Shown here: in pieces, positions 52,393-62,995 of the stretch
How the letters are laid out: the number at the start of each line of letters is the position of its first letter
Position numbering within the stretch: position 1 is the stretch's first letter
DNA from: Vulcanimicrobiota bacterium
GTDB lineage: Bacteria; Vulcanimicrobiota; Xenobia; Xenobiales; JADMJV01
Assembly (NCBI GenBank): GCA_019637395.1
Contig: JAHBVR010000021.1
Coordinates: forward strand, 78,667 to 142,666
Reading direction: 5' to 3'
Length of the DNA stretch: 64,000 bases
Notes under the pieces: model-generated
What the model was told of the DNA's origin: nothing
Seen by the model: only the letters and a program-made list of their open reading frames with translations
Databases searched by the model: none
Translations under genes and position numbers: made by a program

Positions 52393-52423
52393 AGTACTTT
52401 CGTAGAAAAGCGCTCTCTAGAGT
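52393..52423 (+). promoter_or_regulatory. Candidate promoter with motif shared with 29406
   Basis: AGTACTTTCGTAG (52393-52405), 12 bases, TAGAGT (52418-52423). Identical 13-mer and spacing to 29406-29436. Transcription would start near 52430, and SD AGGAG lies about ten bases before the ATG at 52454. Confidence 0.5.
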
Positions 52424-52453
52424 CTGGATATCAACCGACAGGAGCACAAGAAA

Positions 52454-53257
52454 ATGATCGTCGCCAGCAGCCACAAGGGAATCCAGAACTATACCAAGTT
52501 TTCTCAAAATCAGGCTTCGCAGTCCCAGGTTATTCCAGAGTCCCACCCGGCTGACGGTTATGCGGGAAGTGTCAGCACCGGGCCGGCCGAAGATTTTCTG
52601 ACTCTGGGTCGCACGCGCTTCGCCGCTTCCTCCAAGAGCGCGGCCGATGCGCATCTCAAGCCGGCTGGCGATTTCTTTTCCCGGGAGAAGTCATTGGTCG
52701 CCTCTCCTGAATTGTTGGCCGATGTTGAGTTGCGCTACGTCGACGGCACCAAGGTGGTCGTTCCCGACGGGAGAGCCACAGCCCAACAGTTGAAGAAGAC
52801 GAAGGATGGGACGATCGACTCAATTCGTGGCTCTGGTCACGGGCACGATGACCGTGGTAGTGCCTCGATGGGACTGGACACCAATGACGAAGGAGCAGCC
52901 GGATTGACCGCCACCAAGGGTTCCAAAAGGCCTCGAGTGACTTTGGACGTGGTCGAGGGTGCTTATACGAAACAACTGGATTTCGGCAAAATGCTGGAGC
53001 ATAAGTTCGCTCCCGGTGGCGCCCGTTTGATTGAATTGGACGCTTGCGACACCGGCGACGCCAATGGACTGGCTCCCACGTTGTCCAAGGTTTTGCCCGG
53101 GATTCGCGTGAAAGGAACGGCCGGAACCTTGTTGGAAAATCGTCTGACCGGTGCTGAGTATCCCGCCTCGACCCCGGACGCCACACGCACTTTTGTCGTG
53201 CCGCGTGGCCAGGCCGGCGTGACGCCCGGTTCCTACAACCCGTTTCCGATCAAGTAA
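52454..53257 (+). CDS. Putative clan CD (C80/caspase-like) cysteine peptidase
   Basis: 267 residues, no signal peptide. After a polar N-terminus of about 90 residues, the sequence has GSGHGHDDRG with His129 (and His131), then 69 residues later LIELDACDTGDANG with Cys198. A His-Gly block followed by a hydrophobic strand ending in Ala-Cys is the clan CD pattern (C80, C25, caspases). The short strand GIRVKGTAGT after it also fits. The family is inferred from motif order only. SD AGGAG precedes the ATG. Confidence 0.6.
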   Translation: MIVASSHKGIQNYTKFSQNQASQSQVIPESHPADGYAGSVSTGPAEDFLTLGRTRFAASSKSAADAHLKPAGDFFSREKSLVASPELLADVELRYVDGTKVVVPDGRATAQQLKKTKDGTIDSIRGSGHGHDDRGSASMGLDTNDEGAAGLTATKGSKRPRVTLDVVEGAYTKQLDFGKMLEHKFAPGGARLIELDACDTGDANGLAPTLSKVLPGIRVKGTAGTLLENRLTGAEYPASTPDATRTFVVPRGQAGVTPGSYNPFPIK

Positions 53258-53271
53258 AGGGAGGGATTTCG

Positions 53272-53733
53272 ATGAAAAAGCTTTTGGCTCTGATAGTGGT
53301 TGTCGTAGCGATTCTAGGCGCCGTGCTGGACCCTTTTCCGGCGCCCCCGAAGCGAGACATCCAAAATACCCTGACCGAGGCCAGCAAGGTGGAGTTGGTA
53401 GGCCTGCAGCCGGAAATTATTCGCGAGGAGAGTCCCACTCTGTTTGGCATGCGCAAGGTGACCCGGCGAAGAACCCTTTCCGAAGCAGAGCGGGCCCAGG
53501 TTTTGTCAGCCCTGCAGTCTGATTTGCGCTACCGGGTCTGGACGGTGGGTAGGTGTTTCAACCCACGCCACGGATTGGCCTTGACCACTCCTGCCGGTGA
53601 GTACCGTCTGCTCCTCTGCTACGAATGCTCACAAATGGAGATGGTCTCTCCTGAAGGTAGGCGCGGAGCCCTCGTTCCTCTAGCCGGGTCGAGCGCGGGC
53701 GTCGTAAACTCTTTGCTCAACCAAAAACCCTAG
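53272..53733 (+). CDS. Small exported protein with CFNPRH/CYEC motif
   Basis: 153 residues: signal anchor or signal peptide MKKLLALIVVVVAILGAVLD, then a domain ending in CFNPRHGLALTT and LLLCYECSQMEMVS. A CxxxPxH...CxxC pairing of this type is found in small uncharacterised proteins and may bind a metal. It follows the putative peptidase by 14 bases with SD GGGAGGG, so the two are probably co-transcribed. Confidence 0.7.
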   Translation: MKKLLALIVVVVAILGAVLDPFPAPPKRDIQNTLTEASKVELVGLQPEIIREESPTLFGMRKVTRRRTLSEAERAQVLSALQSDLRYRVWTVGRCFNPRHGLALTTPAGEYRLLLCYECSQMEMVSPEGRRGALVPLAGSSAGVVNSLLNQKP

Positions 53734-53748
53734 AATTTCTGGGTATAG

Positions 53749-55986
<2,238 letters not shown>

Positions 55987-56002
55987 CCGTGTCGAAGAAA
56001 AA

Positions 56003-56033
56003 GAGCCTGGCCGCGCCGGCCAGGCTCTTTTTT
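56003..56033 (+). terminator. Rho-independent terminator of katG
   Basis: GAGCCTGGCCG-CGC-CGGCCAGGCTC is an 11-bp perfect stem followed by TTTTTT, 17 bases after the katG stop. Confidence 0.93.
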
Positions 56034-56102
56034 GTGGCTGGTGTTCCTGTAACTTCGTCGTAACCCCCCGGCCGGCTGGACCGACTATTCTATGGATGAA
56101 CT

Positions 56103-56663
56103 ATGGATCAGTCGGCACGAAATAGAAAGGTCAGCCCGCGCCAGGTATTCACTACCTTCCTGATTTTGGGCGCCACCAGCATCGGCGGGGGCATGATGGC
56201 CCATATCCGCGAGGCTGTGGTCGTTCGCGAGGGCTGGCTGACAGACGAAGAATTCCTCGAGTGTTACGGGCTTTGCCAGACGTTGCCCGGCCTCAACACC
56301 ACTAATCTTTCGGTCCTCATCGGTGACCGCGTGGCTGGAGCCTGGGGAGCGCTGATGGCGCTGCTGGCGGTGATGGCTCCCGGTGGTGGCATCGTGCTCG
56401 GCCTGGCCACTTATTTTTTGCATGGACCCGCCCCGGCCTGGACGTTCGCCGGCTTGAAGGGCGTGGCGGCCGTGTCGGTGGCTTTGCTTTTCAACGCCGC
56501 CCTCAAAGTGGGCAGCAAGTTGTTCGGCCAGCAGACGGATTTACAGATCATCCTGATGACTTTTCTGTGCGCCGGTATTTTCAAATTGAGCCTGCCGCTG
56601 ACGCTGGCGGTGATGTTGCCGCTCTCCATCTGGATGAAGCGCCCGCAGGTGGCCACGTGCTAA
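56103..56663 (+). CDS. chrA: Chromate transporter, N-terminal-half subunit
   Basis: 186 residues with about five helices. Short-chain CHR family signature: FLILGATSIGGGMMAHIREAVVVREGWLTDEEF and the LPGLNTTNLSVLIGDRVAGAWGAL block. Long-chain ChrA fuses two such halves; here they are separate genes, so a heterodimer is expected. The family exports chromate or acts on related anions. It overlaps the second gene by seven bases. Confidence 0.9.
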   Translation: MDQSARNRKVSPRQVFTTFLILGATSIGGGMMAHIREAVVVREGWLTDEEFLECYGLCQTLPGLNTTNLSVLIGDRVAGAWGALMALLAVMAPGGGIVLGLATYFLHGPAPAWTFAGLKGVAAVSVALLFNAALKVGSKLFGQQTDLQIILMTFLCAGIFKLSLPLTLAVMLPLSIWMKRPQVATC

Positions 56664-57175
56664 CCCTGCTGGCGTTGTGCATGTCCTTTGGCACCTTGAG
56701 TTTGCTCGCCTTTGGCGGCGGTTCGGCCATGCTTCCCGAAATGGCTCGTATGTGCGTGGCCCACGGTTGGGCCAGCGGCGATGATTTCACCTTGCTCTAT
56801 AACCTGGGCCAACTGGCTCCGGGTCCCAACTGCATGATGGTCTTGACCATCGGCCACAAGGTGGCCGGAATCCCTGGCGCCATCGCGGTTCTGGTCGGCT
56901 TCTTTCTACCGCCGGCCTTGTTGGCTTACCTGTTGGGGAGAACCTATTGCCATTTCCGTAACTCTCCTAACCAGGAATGGTTTCGCCGGGCCATGGCCCC
57001 GATTTCGGTGGGTCTCACGCTGGCCGGCGTCCACCTGATGGCCACCTCCGCCTTGCACCAGTTCGGATCGCTGCTGATTTTCGCCCTGGCTATGCTGGGA
57101 CTCCATCGCTATCAGCGCTGCCACCCGTTCTTCATGGTGGTGCTGGGCGGCTTGTTGGGAATGAGCCTGCTCTAA
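56657..57175 (+). CDS. chrA: Chromate transporter, C-terminal-half subunit
   Basis: 172 residues from GTG 56657, which overlaps the stop of the first half. Helical with SLLAFGGGSAMLPEMARMCVAHGWASGDDF and LGQLAPGPNCMMVLTIGHKVAG, the CHR-domain motifs. It should pair with the product of 56103 in antiparallel orientation, as known for short-chain CHR pairs. Confidence 0.9.
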   Translation: MLTLLALCMSFGTLSLLAFGGGSAMLPEMARMCVAHGWASGDDFTLLYNLGQLAPGPNCMMVLTIGHKVAGIPGAIAVLVGFFLPPALLAYLLGRTYCHFRNSPNQEWFRRAMAPISVGLTLAGVHLMATSALHQFGSLLIFALAMLGLHRYQRCHPFFMVVLGGLLGMSLL

Positions 57176-57324
57176 ACCGGGCAGCTCGTCGAGGACAGTC
57201 AGTCCAAAGCAGGTGCTGCAGCCTATGGGCAAGCGTTGAACCGTAACATCGCTCACGGTTGAGGCCGCTCGGGAAGGGTAGACTGAAGCCAGGAATTAAG
57301 CCCTTAGGAGTCGCAGCCACAGTG

Positions 57325-60300
57325 ATGAAACGGACTTTGCTTGGTCTTCTCTTGTGTACCGGGCTGGCTCTGGCCGAGCCCGCGCCGCGCCTGGTAGTGC
57401 CGGTGCCGCATTCGCATCCGGTCAGTGTGTTGAGGGAAAGTCCTGACGGAGCCTACCTGGCCAGCGGCGATATGAGCGGAGTTATCAAGATTTGGGATGA
57501 GAGTAGCCGCCAACTGCAACAAACCTTGAGTTCGCAGCGAGGTGGGTTTATGCCCTTCTGGCTGGACTGGTTGGATTCTGATCGCCTGATCTGTTACGGT
57601 AACGACTTTCGCTATCACCTTTACGATGTGCGTAGCGGCCAGCAACTGGCCACCCGACCTGATCAGCCCTTGCGCAATCAGGGGGGCGCGGCCCAGGCGG
57701 CGGGGCGGCTTTTCTTTTGTCCTCAGGAATCCAGTCCTCCGGTTCTACAACAATGGGACCCGATCGCCTGGACGCAGCAAGCCTCCTGGCCCCTTCCAGG
57801 GGTGCAGGCCGGTGATTCCGTCTACAATCTTAGTCTCAATCGCCAGGGTACGAGGGCTTGCCTGCTGCTGGCCAGCGGCAAAGCCTTGGAATTGAGCTTG
57901 CCCGATGGGAAGGTGAACTGGCAGATGGAGGGGATGCCGGACAAGTTCACTTTGCTGGACTATGGCCCGGATGGGGAGACTCTGTTGGGAAGCAGTCCCC
58001 AGGGCGTCTATCTGGGCACCGCGGCCGGCTTGCGCGGACCTTATGGCCACCCGCCCGATCACAAAGCGCACTGGGTGGACGGTCAGATCCAGTACCTGTG
58101 GCAGCAAAAGTTGGTTCAGTTAGATCCCCAGCACCTCGAGAGTGACCGAGTGCTTGGTTCCAAGGCCGTGGAGGATGGTTTTGCCGAGGGGGTTTCCAAC
58201 CATCAACTGGTGGTGGGCACAATGCAGGGCAAGGTGATGCGGGCCGTCAGCGCGGAGCCAGCTTTGAACGACCCGCCGTTTAGTGAAGTTCGTTATCTGG
58301 CCTATGACCGCAACGGTCGAATTTACGCCGGGCTGGCCGGCGGTCCGGTGGTTTGTTGGAGTCTGCAGAACGGCACACGGGAAACCCTGCTGGAAGGACG
58401 GAGTCCGGTCCAGGGTCTGGCTTTGAGCGGTGATGGTAAGGTTCTGCTGGTTTCCCGAAAAGGCGAGCCGCTGGAGGTCTATGACGCCGAGCGGTTGCAA
58501 TCGAAAGGCAAGGTGCCCTCGGCTTCGGGCTTGATCCGCTTGCAGTGCAGCGAGGACGGTCGCTATCTGGTGGGGCTACGCGACTCCAAATTGGAGGTCT
58601 GCGATCTCCAGAGCGGGACCACGCAAAATCATGCAAGCCAGTCTCTGGTGTTTGCCCTCTCCAGGCAAGGAGCCCCCAGGCTGGCCGTGGCCGAGGCCGG
58701 CCAGGTGGTGGAGACGGACTTGAGCACCGGCCAGCGTAAGACCTATGCCAATTACCACGCCTTGGCGCTGGAATATGATCCTCGAGGGAATCTCTTTGCG
58801 CTGGATCAACTGGGGCCCAAGCGACTGATCTTGCAGCCGGTGGTGGAACGGAAATTGCAGGAGATTATGGCGTCGCCGGTGGGCAGCCGCTTCTATGCAT
58901 TTCAACCTCGCCAGAATTTCGGATTGCGCCTCAGCTATGATGTGGTGGGCCAACGTTGGCTGATGGTGGGCGATAGCGGCCAGGTCTTTCATCTGAGCGA
59001 CAAGCCCGAACCCATCGCTTTGTTGCCCGATGCCGGCAACTGGAGTTCCAGCCCGCTATCTCCGCTCCCGAACGGCAGTTTTGTCAGTGTGGGCCGGGAG
59101 CAGACCTTGGAATTTTGGAAGCCCGAAGAGGCCACTCCCAGCGGGCAACTGCTGGTGCTCAACCAGGGAGTGGACTGGTTAGTCACTGATCGGTCCGGGC
59201 TTTTTGACGGCACTCCGGTGGCCGAACGGCAGATTGAGTGGCTGGTGGACAATCGCAAGGTGCGCGTCGACCAGATCTTTGAGAAGGCCTATCGGCCCGG
59301 GCTGCTCAAGAGCTTCGGGTCAGCGACCGCCCGATCGGCCGCCCAGGCGCCGGTGGCGGGGCTGCGAATTCAACCCCCCGAGGTTTCTTTTCAGTCGCCG
59401 GCACCCGGCGCGCAGGTGCCTCAACGCATCGTGGAAGTCCGCATCGGCGTCAAAGACATGGGTGGGGGAGCCGGCGAGCCCCGTTTGTTTGTGAATGGCA
59501 AAGCCGTTCCTCAGGCCGTGCGCCGCGAGGGCGGGGATTACTTGTTGCAGGCTCCCCTGCAGGCGGGTGTCAACGAATTGCGCTGCAGCGCCATGGACAA
59601 ATCGGGCACGGTGGAGAGCCGCGGCGATCGACTGCGGGTAACCTGCACCGCTGTGCCCGCGCGTAAACCCAAGCTCATCGTGGTGGCCCTGGGTGTGAAT
59701 CAGGCGGGCAACGCTCCCAAGCTGAGTTTTGCTGAAAAGGATGCCCAGTCGCTCAGCGAAAAACTCCAATCTCCTCTCTTCGAGTCGTCCGAGGTGCGCC
59801 TGCTTACGGGCGAAAAGGCGCGTACCGAGGTGTTGCGGCGGACTTTCGAGGAGTTGGGTAAGGATGCCCAGCCTCAGGATACTCTGGTGCTTTTTCTGGC
59901 CGGCCACGGCTCGCTGGATTCCCAGGGCTACCATTTTCTGATGGCCCCGGGCCAGCCGAGCGTGGATGGACCGATCCTGGCCCAGTGGCTGCGCGAATTT
60001 CCCGCTCAGAAGCAGTTCGTTATCTTGGACACCTGCCATGCCGGGGCGGTCAGTGACGAAATCGCCTCCTCTTTTGCTTTGAGCCAGCAACGCATGGCTC
60101 GCGGATCGGGGGTCTACATGCTGGCCGCCTGCCGCAGTGACCAGTCGGCTCTAGAACTGCCCAGCTTGCAGCACGGTCTGCTCACCTACAGCCTGCTGGA
60201 GGGTCTGAATTCGGCTCCGCCTAACTCCCGCCAGCAAGTCACCGTAAGCGGGCTGGTGTATTATGTGTGCAGCCAGGTACCCGATCTGTGCCGGCAGGTG

Positions 60301-60372
60301 GGGCTGAACCAGGACGTGTTCCAGTTTGTCAGCGGCACCGATTTCCCCATTCGCCAGAGCGGTAAGCCTTAG
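57325..60372 (+). CDS. Secreted WD40-caspase (peptidase C14) protein
   Basis: 1015 residues from ATG 57325: signal peptide MKRTLLGLLLCTGLALAEP, a WD40-like propeller about 25-640 (VSVLRESPDGAYLASGDMSGVIKIWD), a linker with an Ig-like segment about 680-775, and a caspase domain about 780-1010. The catalytic dyad is His861 in FLAGHGSLD and Cys904 in ILDTCHAGA. Bacterial orthocaspases cleave after basic residues in known cases. Secreted placement with propeller fused is unusual. It is followed by its FecR/TPR partner five bases downstream. Confidence 0.88.
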   Translation: MKRTLLGLLLCTGLALAEPAPRLVVPVPHSHPVSVLRESPDGAYLASGDMSGVIKIWDESSRQLQQTLSSQRGGFMPFWLDWLDSDRLICYGNDFRYHLYDVRSGQQLATRPDQPLRNQGGAAQAAGRLFFCPQESSPPVLQQWDPIAWTQQASWPLPGVQAGDSVYNLSLNRQGTRACLLLASGKALELSLPDGKVNWQMEGMPDKFTLLDYGPDGETLLGSSPQGVYLGTAAGLRGPYGHPPDHKAHWVDGQIQYLWQQKLVQLDPQHLESDRVLGSKAVEDGFAEGVSNHQLVVGTMQGKVMRAVSAEPALNDPPFSEVRYLAYDRNGRIYAGLAGGPVVCWSLQNGTRETLLEGRSPVQGLALSGDGKVLLVSRKGEPLEVYDAERLQSKGKVPSASGLIRLQCSEDGRYLVGLRDSKLEVCDLQSGTTQNHASQSLVFALSRQGAPRLAVAEAGQVVETDLSTGQRKTYANYHALALEYDPRGNLFALDQLGPKRLILQPVVERKLQEIMASPVGSRFYAFQPRQNFGLRLSYDVVGQRWLMVGDSGQVFHLSDKPEPIALLPDAGNWSSSPLSPLPNGSFVSVGREQTLEFWKPEEATPSGQLLVLNQGVDWLVTDRSGLFDGTPVAERQIEWLVDNRKVRVDQIFEKAYRPGLLKSFGSATARSAAQAPVAGLRIQPPEVSFQSPAPGAQVPQRIVEVRIGVKDMGGGAGEPRLFVNGKAVPQAVRREGGDYLLQAPLQAGVNELRCSAMDKSGTVESRGDRLRVTCTAVPARKPKLIVVALGVNQAGNAPKLSFAEKDAQSLSEKLQSPLFESSEVRLLTGEKARTEVLRRTFEELGKDAQPQDTLVLFLAGHGSLDSQGYHFLMAPGQPSVDGPILAQWLREFPAQKQFVILDTCHAGAVSDEIASSFALSQQRMARGSGVYMLAACRSDQSALELPSLQHGLLTYSLLEGLNSAPPNSRQQVTVSGLVYYVCSQVPDLCRQVGLNQDVFQFVSGTDFPIRQSGKP

Positions 60373-60377
60373 GAGCA

Positions 60378-61352
60378 ATGATGTTGAAGCGAAGCCTGAT
60401 GATGCTGTTGTTGGCCGGAGTGGCCCTGGCCGAACCGACGCCGAAGAAAGTGGCCATGGTCTTGAAGGCGGAAGGTCCGTCCCAGGCTTTGACCGGCCAG
60501 ATGTGGGCGGCCGGCGATCGTATCCAGCTACCGGCCGGCGCCAAAGTGACCGTGTTGCTGCTCAACCAGGGTGAGCGGGTGGAACTCTCGGGGGGCGGTA
60601 GCGTGGAGGTCTCAAGTAGCGGACTGCGTCTGCAGGGCGCTCAGTCGAAAAAGTTAGCTTCGACTCAGGTGCGCCTGGCGCTGACCGGAGAAAATCAGCG
60701 CCAAATCGGGGGAATGACTCTGCGCAATACGAAACCGCCAGATTATAACTCGGTGCTGGATCGGGTGGAGGTCTCGGAAACGGGTGTGAGTGTGTCCCGT
60801 CCGGCCGCGGCCGGCGTTCCACCCCGTGTGCAATTTGTCTACCAGGACCGCGACAACGTGGCGAGCCTGGCCACCGACTTTGAAGCGCTGAAGAAGCTTC
60901 AACCTCCGGAACAATCCGTATTTTCCACTCAGGTGGCGGGCCGCAAGGTGGGCTCGCGCTGGGTCTGGGAAGCTCCCTGGCCCTTGGAAGACGCCCCTAA
61001 GAGTTACAGCCTGCGGGTTTTTCCCGTGCCATCCGGGCCCATGCTACTGTGGACGCGACTCTATCATCCCGGATCTGAAGAGTTGAAAGAACTGGCGTCG
61101 GCCCGCGAACAGGTTCGCCAATGGGTCCGGCGCGAACCCCGCAGTGTGGAACCCTGGGTCTATCTGGCCAATCTTCTGGAAGAAAAGGGGCGCCTGGAGG
61201 AGGCTCTGGGCGCGCTCCAATCGGCCCTGGCTCTGCGTCCGCAAGATACAGGTCTGCTGGAAATGAAAGCCCGTTTGCTGCTGGACTTGGGCCGCTACTT
61301 ACAAGCCTATCAGGTGAAAAATCCGCCGGCCAAGCCCGGCCGGCGCCCGTAG
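60378..61352 (+). CDS. Secreted FecR-like/TPR protein
   Basis: 324 residues: signal peptide MMLKRSLMMLLLAGVALAE, a FecR-like beta domain about 30-110 (GDRIQLPAGAKVTVLLLNQGERVELSG), a second beta domain, and a C-terminal pair of TPR-like helices about 250-305 (EPWVYLANLLEEKGRLEEALGALQSAL). SD AGGAG lies just before the ATG and only five bases separate it from the caspase stop, so the two form an operon. It may bind the caspase or its substrate. Confidence 0.8.
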   Translation: MMLKRSLMMLLLAGVALAEPTPKKVAMVLKAEGPSQALTGQMWAAGDRIQLPAGAKVTVLLLNQGERVELSGGGSVEVSSSGLRLQGAQSKKLASTQVRLALTGENQRQIGGMTLRNTKPPDYNSVLDRVEVSETGVSVSRPAAAGVPPRVQFVYQDRDNVASLATDFEALKKLQPPEQSVFSTQVAGRKVGSRWVWEAPWPLEDAPKSYSLRVFPVPSGPMLLWTRLYHPGSEELKELASAREQVRQWVRREPRSVEPWVYLANLLEEKGRLEEALGALQSALALRPQDTGLLEMKARLLLDLGRYLQAYQVKNPPAKPGRRP

Positions 61353-61355
61353 GAA

Positions 61356-61808
61356 CTATTCGTAAACCGTGCCGGCCAGCAGGTAGCCCTGCAGGGCGCC
61401 GGCTTTGCGTTGAGCCTGGGTTCCGTTGAGTTCGATCGAGCCATCGTCATTCACCATCTTCAGGCTGGAGAAGCCGTCGGGCCGGGAATGCACGTAGCTG
61501 ACGTACTCGACGCCTTTGCGCCGGCCGAGCACGATGGCCTCCACCTGACCCCTGGAATCGCTCAGATCCCCGTCGAAGTAAACGGTGGCGCCGTTGCGCT
61601 TGACCAGGCCGGGTTGGCCCATGGCCTGGTCTTCGCCGGGAACTTCATCGTTGGAACACATCAGCAACACGCCGGCAGTGTGGTTGAGGGATTGATCGAA
61701 GCTGTCTTGGTCGAGAGGCCGGGTTTCGGTGCCGTCGATTTTGCTCTTGTCGACGAATTTCTCAGTGGGGCCCTGGGCCCAGCGGGGCAGTTGCTGAATG
61801 ACGCTCAT
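61356..61808 (-). CDS. Protein of unknown function
   Basis: 150 residues, no signal peptide or membrane helix. Contains VLLMCSNDEVPGEDQ, a beta-hairpin-like GATVYFDGDLSDSRGQVEAIVLG and a Gly-rich end. No family recognised. It lies ten bases downstream of the small gene at 61819, and its end is close to the convergent FecR/TPR gene. Confidence 0.65.
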   Translation of the reverse strand: MSVIQQLPRWAQGPTEKFVDKSKIDGTETRPLDQDSFDQSLNHTAGVLLMCSNDEVPGEDQAMGQPGLVKRNGATVYFDGDLSDSRGQVEAIVLGRRKGVEYVSYVHSRPDGFSSLKMVNDDGSIELNGTQAQRKAGALQGYLLAGTVYE

Positions 61809-61818
61809 ACCTGGCAGT

Positions 61819-61953
61819 TTATCTTGGGTCGGCCGGTGAGGGATGTCCAGGTTGTAACTTTTCGCAGGGCTCGTCCAGGAACCAGTCGTAGGCCAGGCGT
61901 GCCTCCGGCTTCTTCCGCCAGTTACGAACCCATCCCCAAAGTGCTCCTAGCAT
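61819..61953 (-). CDS. Small Trp-rich protein of 44 residues
   Basis: ATG at 61953 with GGAGG eight bases upstream, an ideal SD; TAA at 61819-61821. The peptide starts MLGALWGWVRNWRKK and contains LAYDWFLDEPC; it has four Trp, is basic at the N-terminus and has one Cys. It could be amphipathic and membrane-active. Likely co-transcribed with the gene at 61356. No family recognised. Confidence 0.6.
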   Translation of the reverse strand: MLGALWGWVRNWRKKPEARLAYDWFLDEPCEKLQPGHPSPADPR

Positions 61954-61986
61954 AGTTTATTCCTCCATTCGGTTGGATGAAATCGT

Positions 61987-61992
61987 TATAAT
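61987..61992 (+). promoter_or_regulatory. TATAAT -10-like element
   Basis: A consensus -10 hexamer about 90 bases upstream of the GTG at 62083, in the gap divergent from the small gene at 61953. No convincing -35 is present 17 bases upstream. Confidence 0.4.
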
Positions 61993-62082
61993 CTGGGTGC
62001 CGCTACGAAACCACTACGGGCTGCGGGAATTGTTACCAATCAGTGCGGGGAAGCCAGCCCCGGGCCGCCGAAAAGGTCTCTG

Positions 62083-62868
62083 GTGAAGTTCCATCTCGAT
62101 GTGCGCGCGATTCTGAGGAAAGCTATCCAACTGGCGCTTTTGCGCGGCGCCGAGGGCGTCGGTGTCGAGCACTTGATGGAATGCGCGCCTGATTTGAGGT
62201 CCGCGCAGACGATTCCTGAGCGCGATATCCCGTTTACGGCGGAGGTGTTTGCAGTGCTCCAGGAATCCGCCCAACTGGCCGATCTGGAACGATCCTCGCT
62301 GGTGTGCACCAGCCACCTGAAGCGCGCCCTGAATAAGGCGACCGGCGGCGAACCGAGTTGGTCCACGTCCAGCACCACCAAAGAGCTGCGGGATAACTTC
62401 CTCGACATGACGGTTTCACCGCGGCCGATCGGGTCGGCTTTGAATTTTTCGGCCTGTCTGGGTCCCGGCCTGGAGCGTTTCTCCCCCGAGAGTAGCGCTA
62501 CTCTATCGCTGGCCTGGCTGCTCCGGGACAGCGACGAACTGACCGGAAGAGATTTGCTGCGCGCATTGATCGCCATCAGCAATCAACTGGAAGATCGCAA
62601 TGTGCACATGCTTCTATACCGTCTGCGCCCGGCCAACCGATTGGTCGAGACTCTCCAGAATATAGGCTCCCTGGAACGAATGCTCCCTCCTGTATTTTCT
62701 TCCGAATGCTACCGCGTGATTTCGGTGGCGCTGCGCGAAGCCGGAGCGGAGCGTCCGGTCAGCAATTTGGACCTGCTCATCGGACTGGCCGAATGCGGGC
62801 AGGAATTGTTGGCTGCCGAAGACATCAGCGCCGAGGAGATCCGCCGATGCTGGGCCGAGGGCGGCTAA
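62083..62868 (+). CDS. Clp N-domain-like repeat protein
   Basis: 261 residues from GTG 62083. Residues 1-60 (ILRKAIQLALLRGAEGVGVEHLMECA) follow the helix pattern of the ClpA/ClpB N-domain repeat, which has A..A...A...G...I..EHLL. Related weaker copies occur near 140 (LSLAWLLRDSDELTGRDLLRALI) and 210 (YRVISVALREAGAERPVSNLDLLIGLA). No AAA+ ATPase domain is present. It may be an adaptor or a diverged sensor. Confidence 0.65.
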   Translation: MKFHLDVRAILRKAIQLALLRGAEGVGVEHLMECAPDLRSAQTIPERDIPFTAEVFAVLQESAQLADLERSSLVCTSHLKRALNKATGGEPSWSTSSTTKELRDNFLDMTVSPRPIGSALNFSACLGPGLERFSPESSATLSLAWLLRDSDELTGRDLLRALIAISNQLEDRNVHMLLYRLRPANRLVETLQNIGSLERMLPPVFSSECYRVISVALREAGAERPVSNLDLLIGLAECGQELLAAEDISAEEIRRCWAEGG

Positions 62869-62995
62869 GTCGCCTCGCTGGCGAGAATTTCCCAAACAAC
62901 CTTCAGCCAACCTTTAGGCCTCGCTTAGGTTGGGACATCTGGGCGTGACCTGGATTGCCTAGAGTGGGTGTGGGGGCACTTACACCAGGAGGAAC

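Noticed and set aside
56045-56062. GTAACTTCGTCGTAACC before chrA as a third copy of the shared promoter motif.
   Set aside because: Only partly similar to AGTACTTTCGTAG and without the TAG[AG]GT element at the 12-base distance.
61324-61345. CGCCGGCC-AAGCCC-GGCCGGCG hairpin at the end of the FecR/TPR gene.
   Set aside because: Within coding sequence, without a U-run; GC-rich stems are expected by chance in this genome, so it is not called a terminator.
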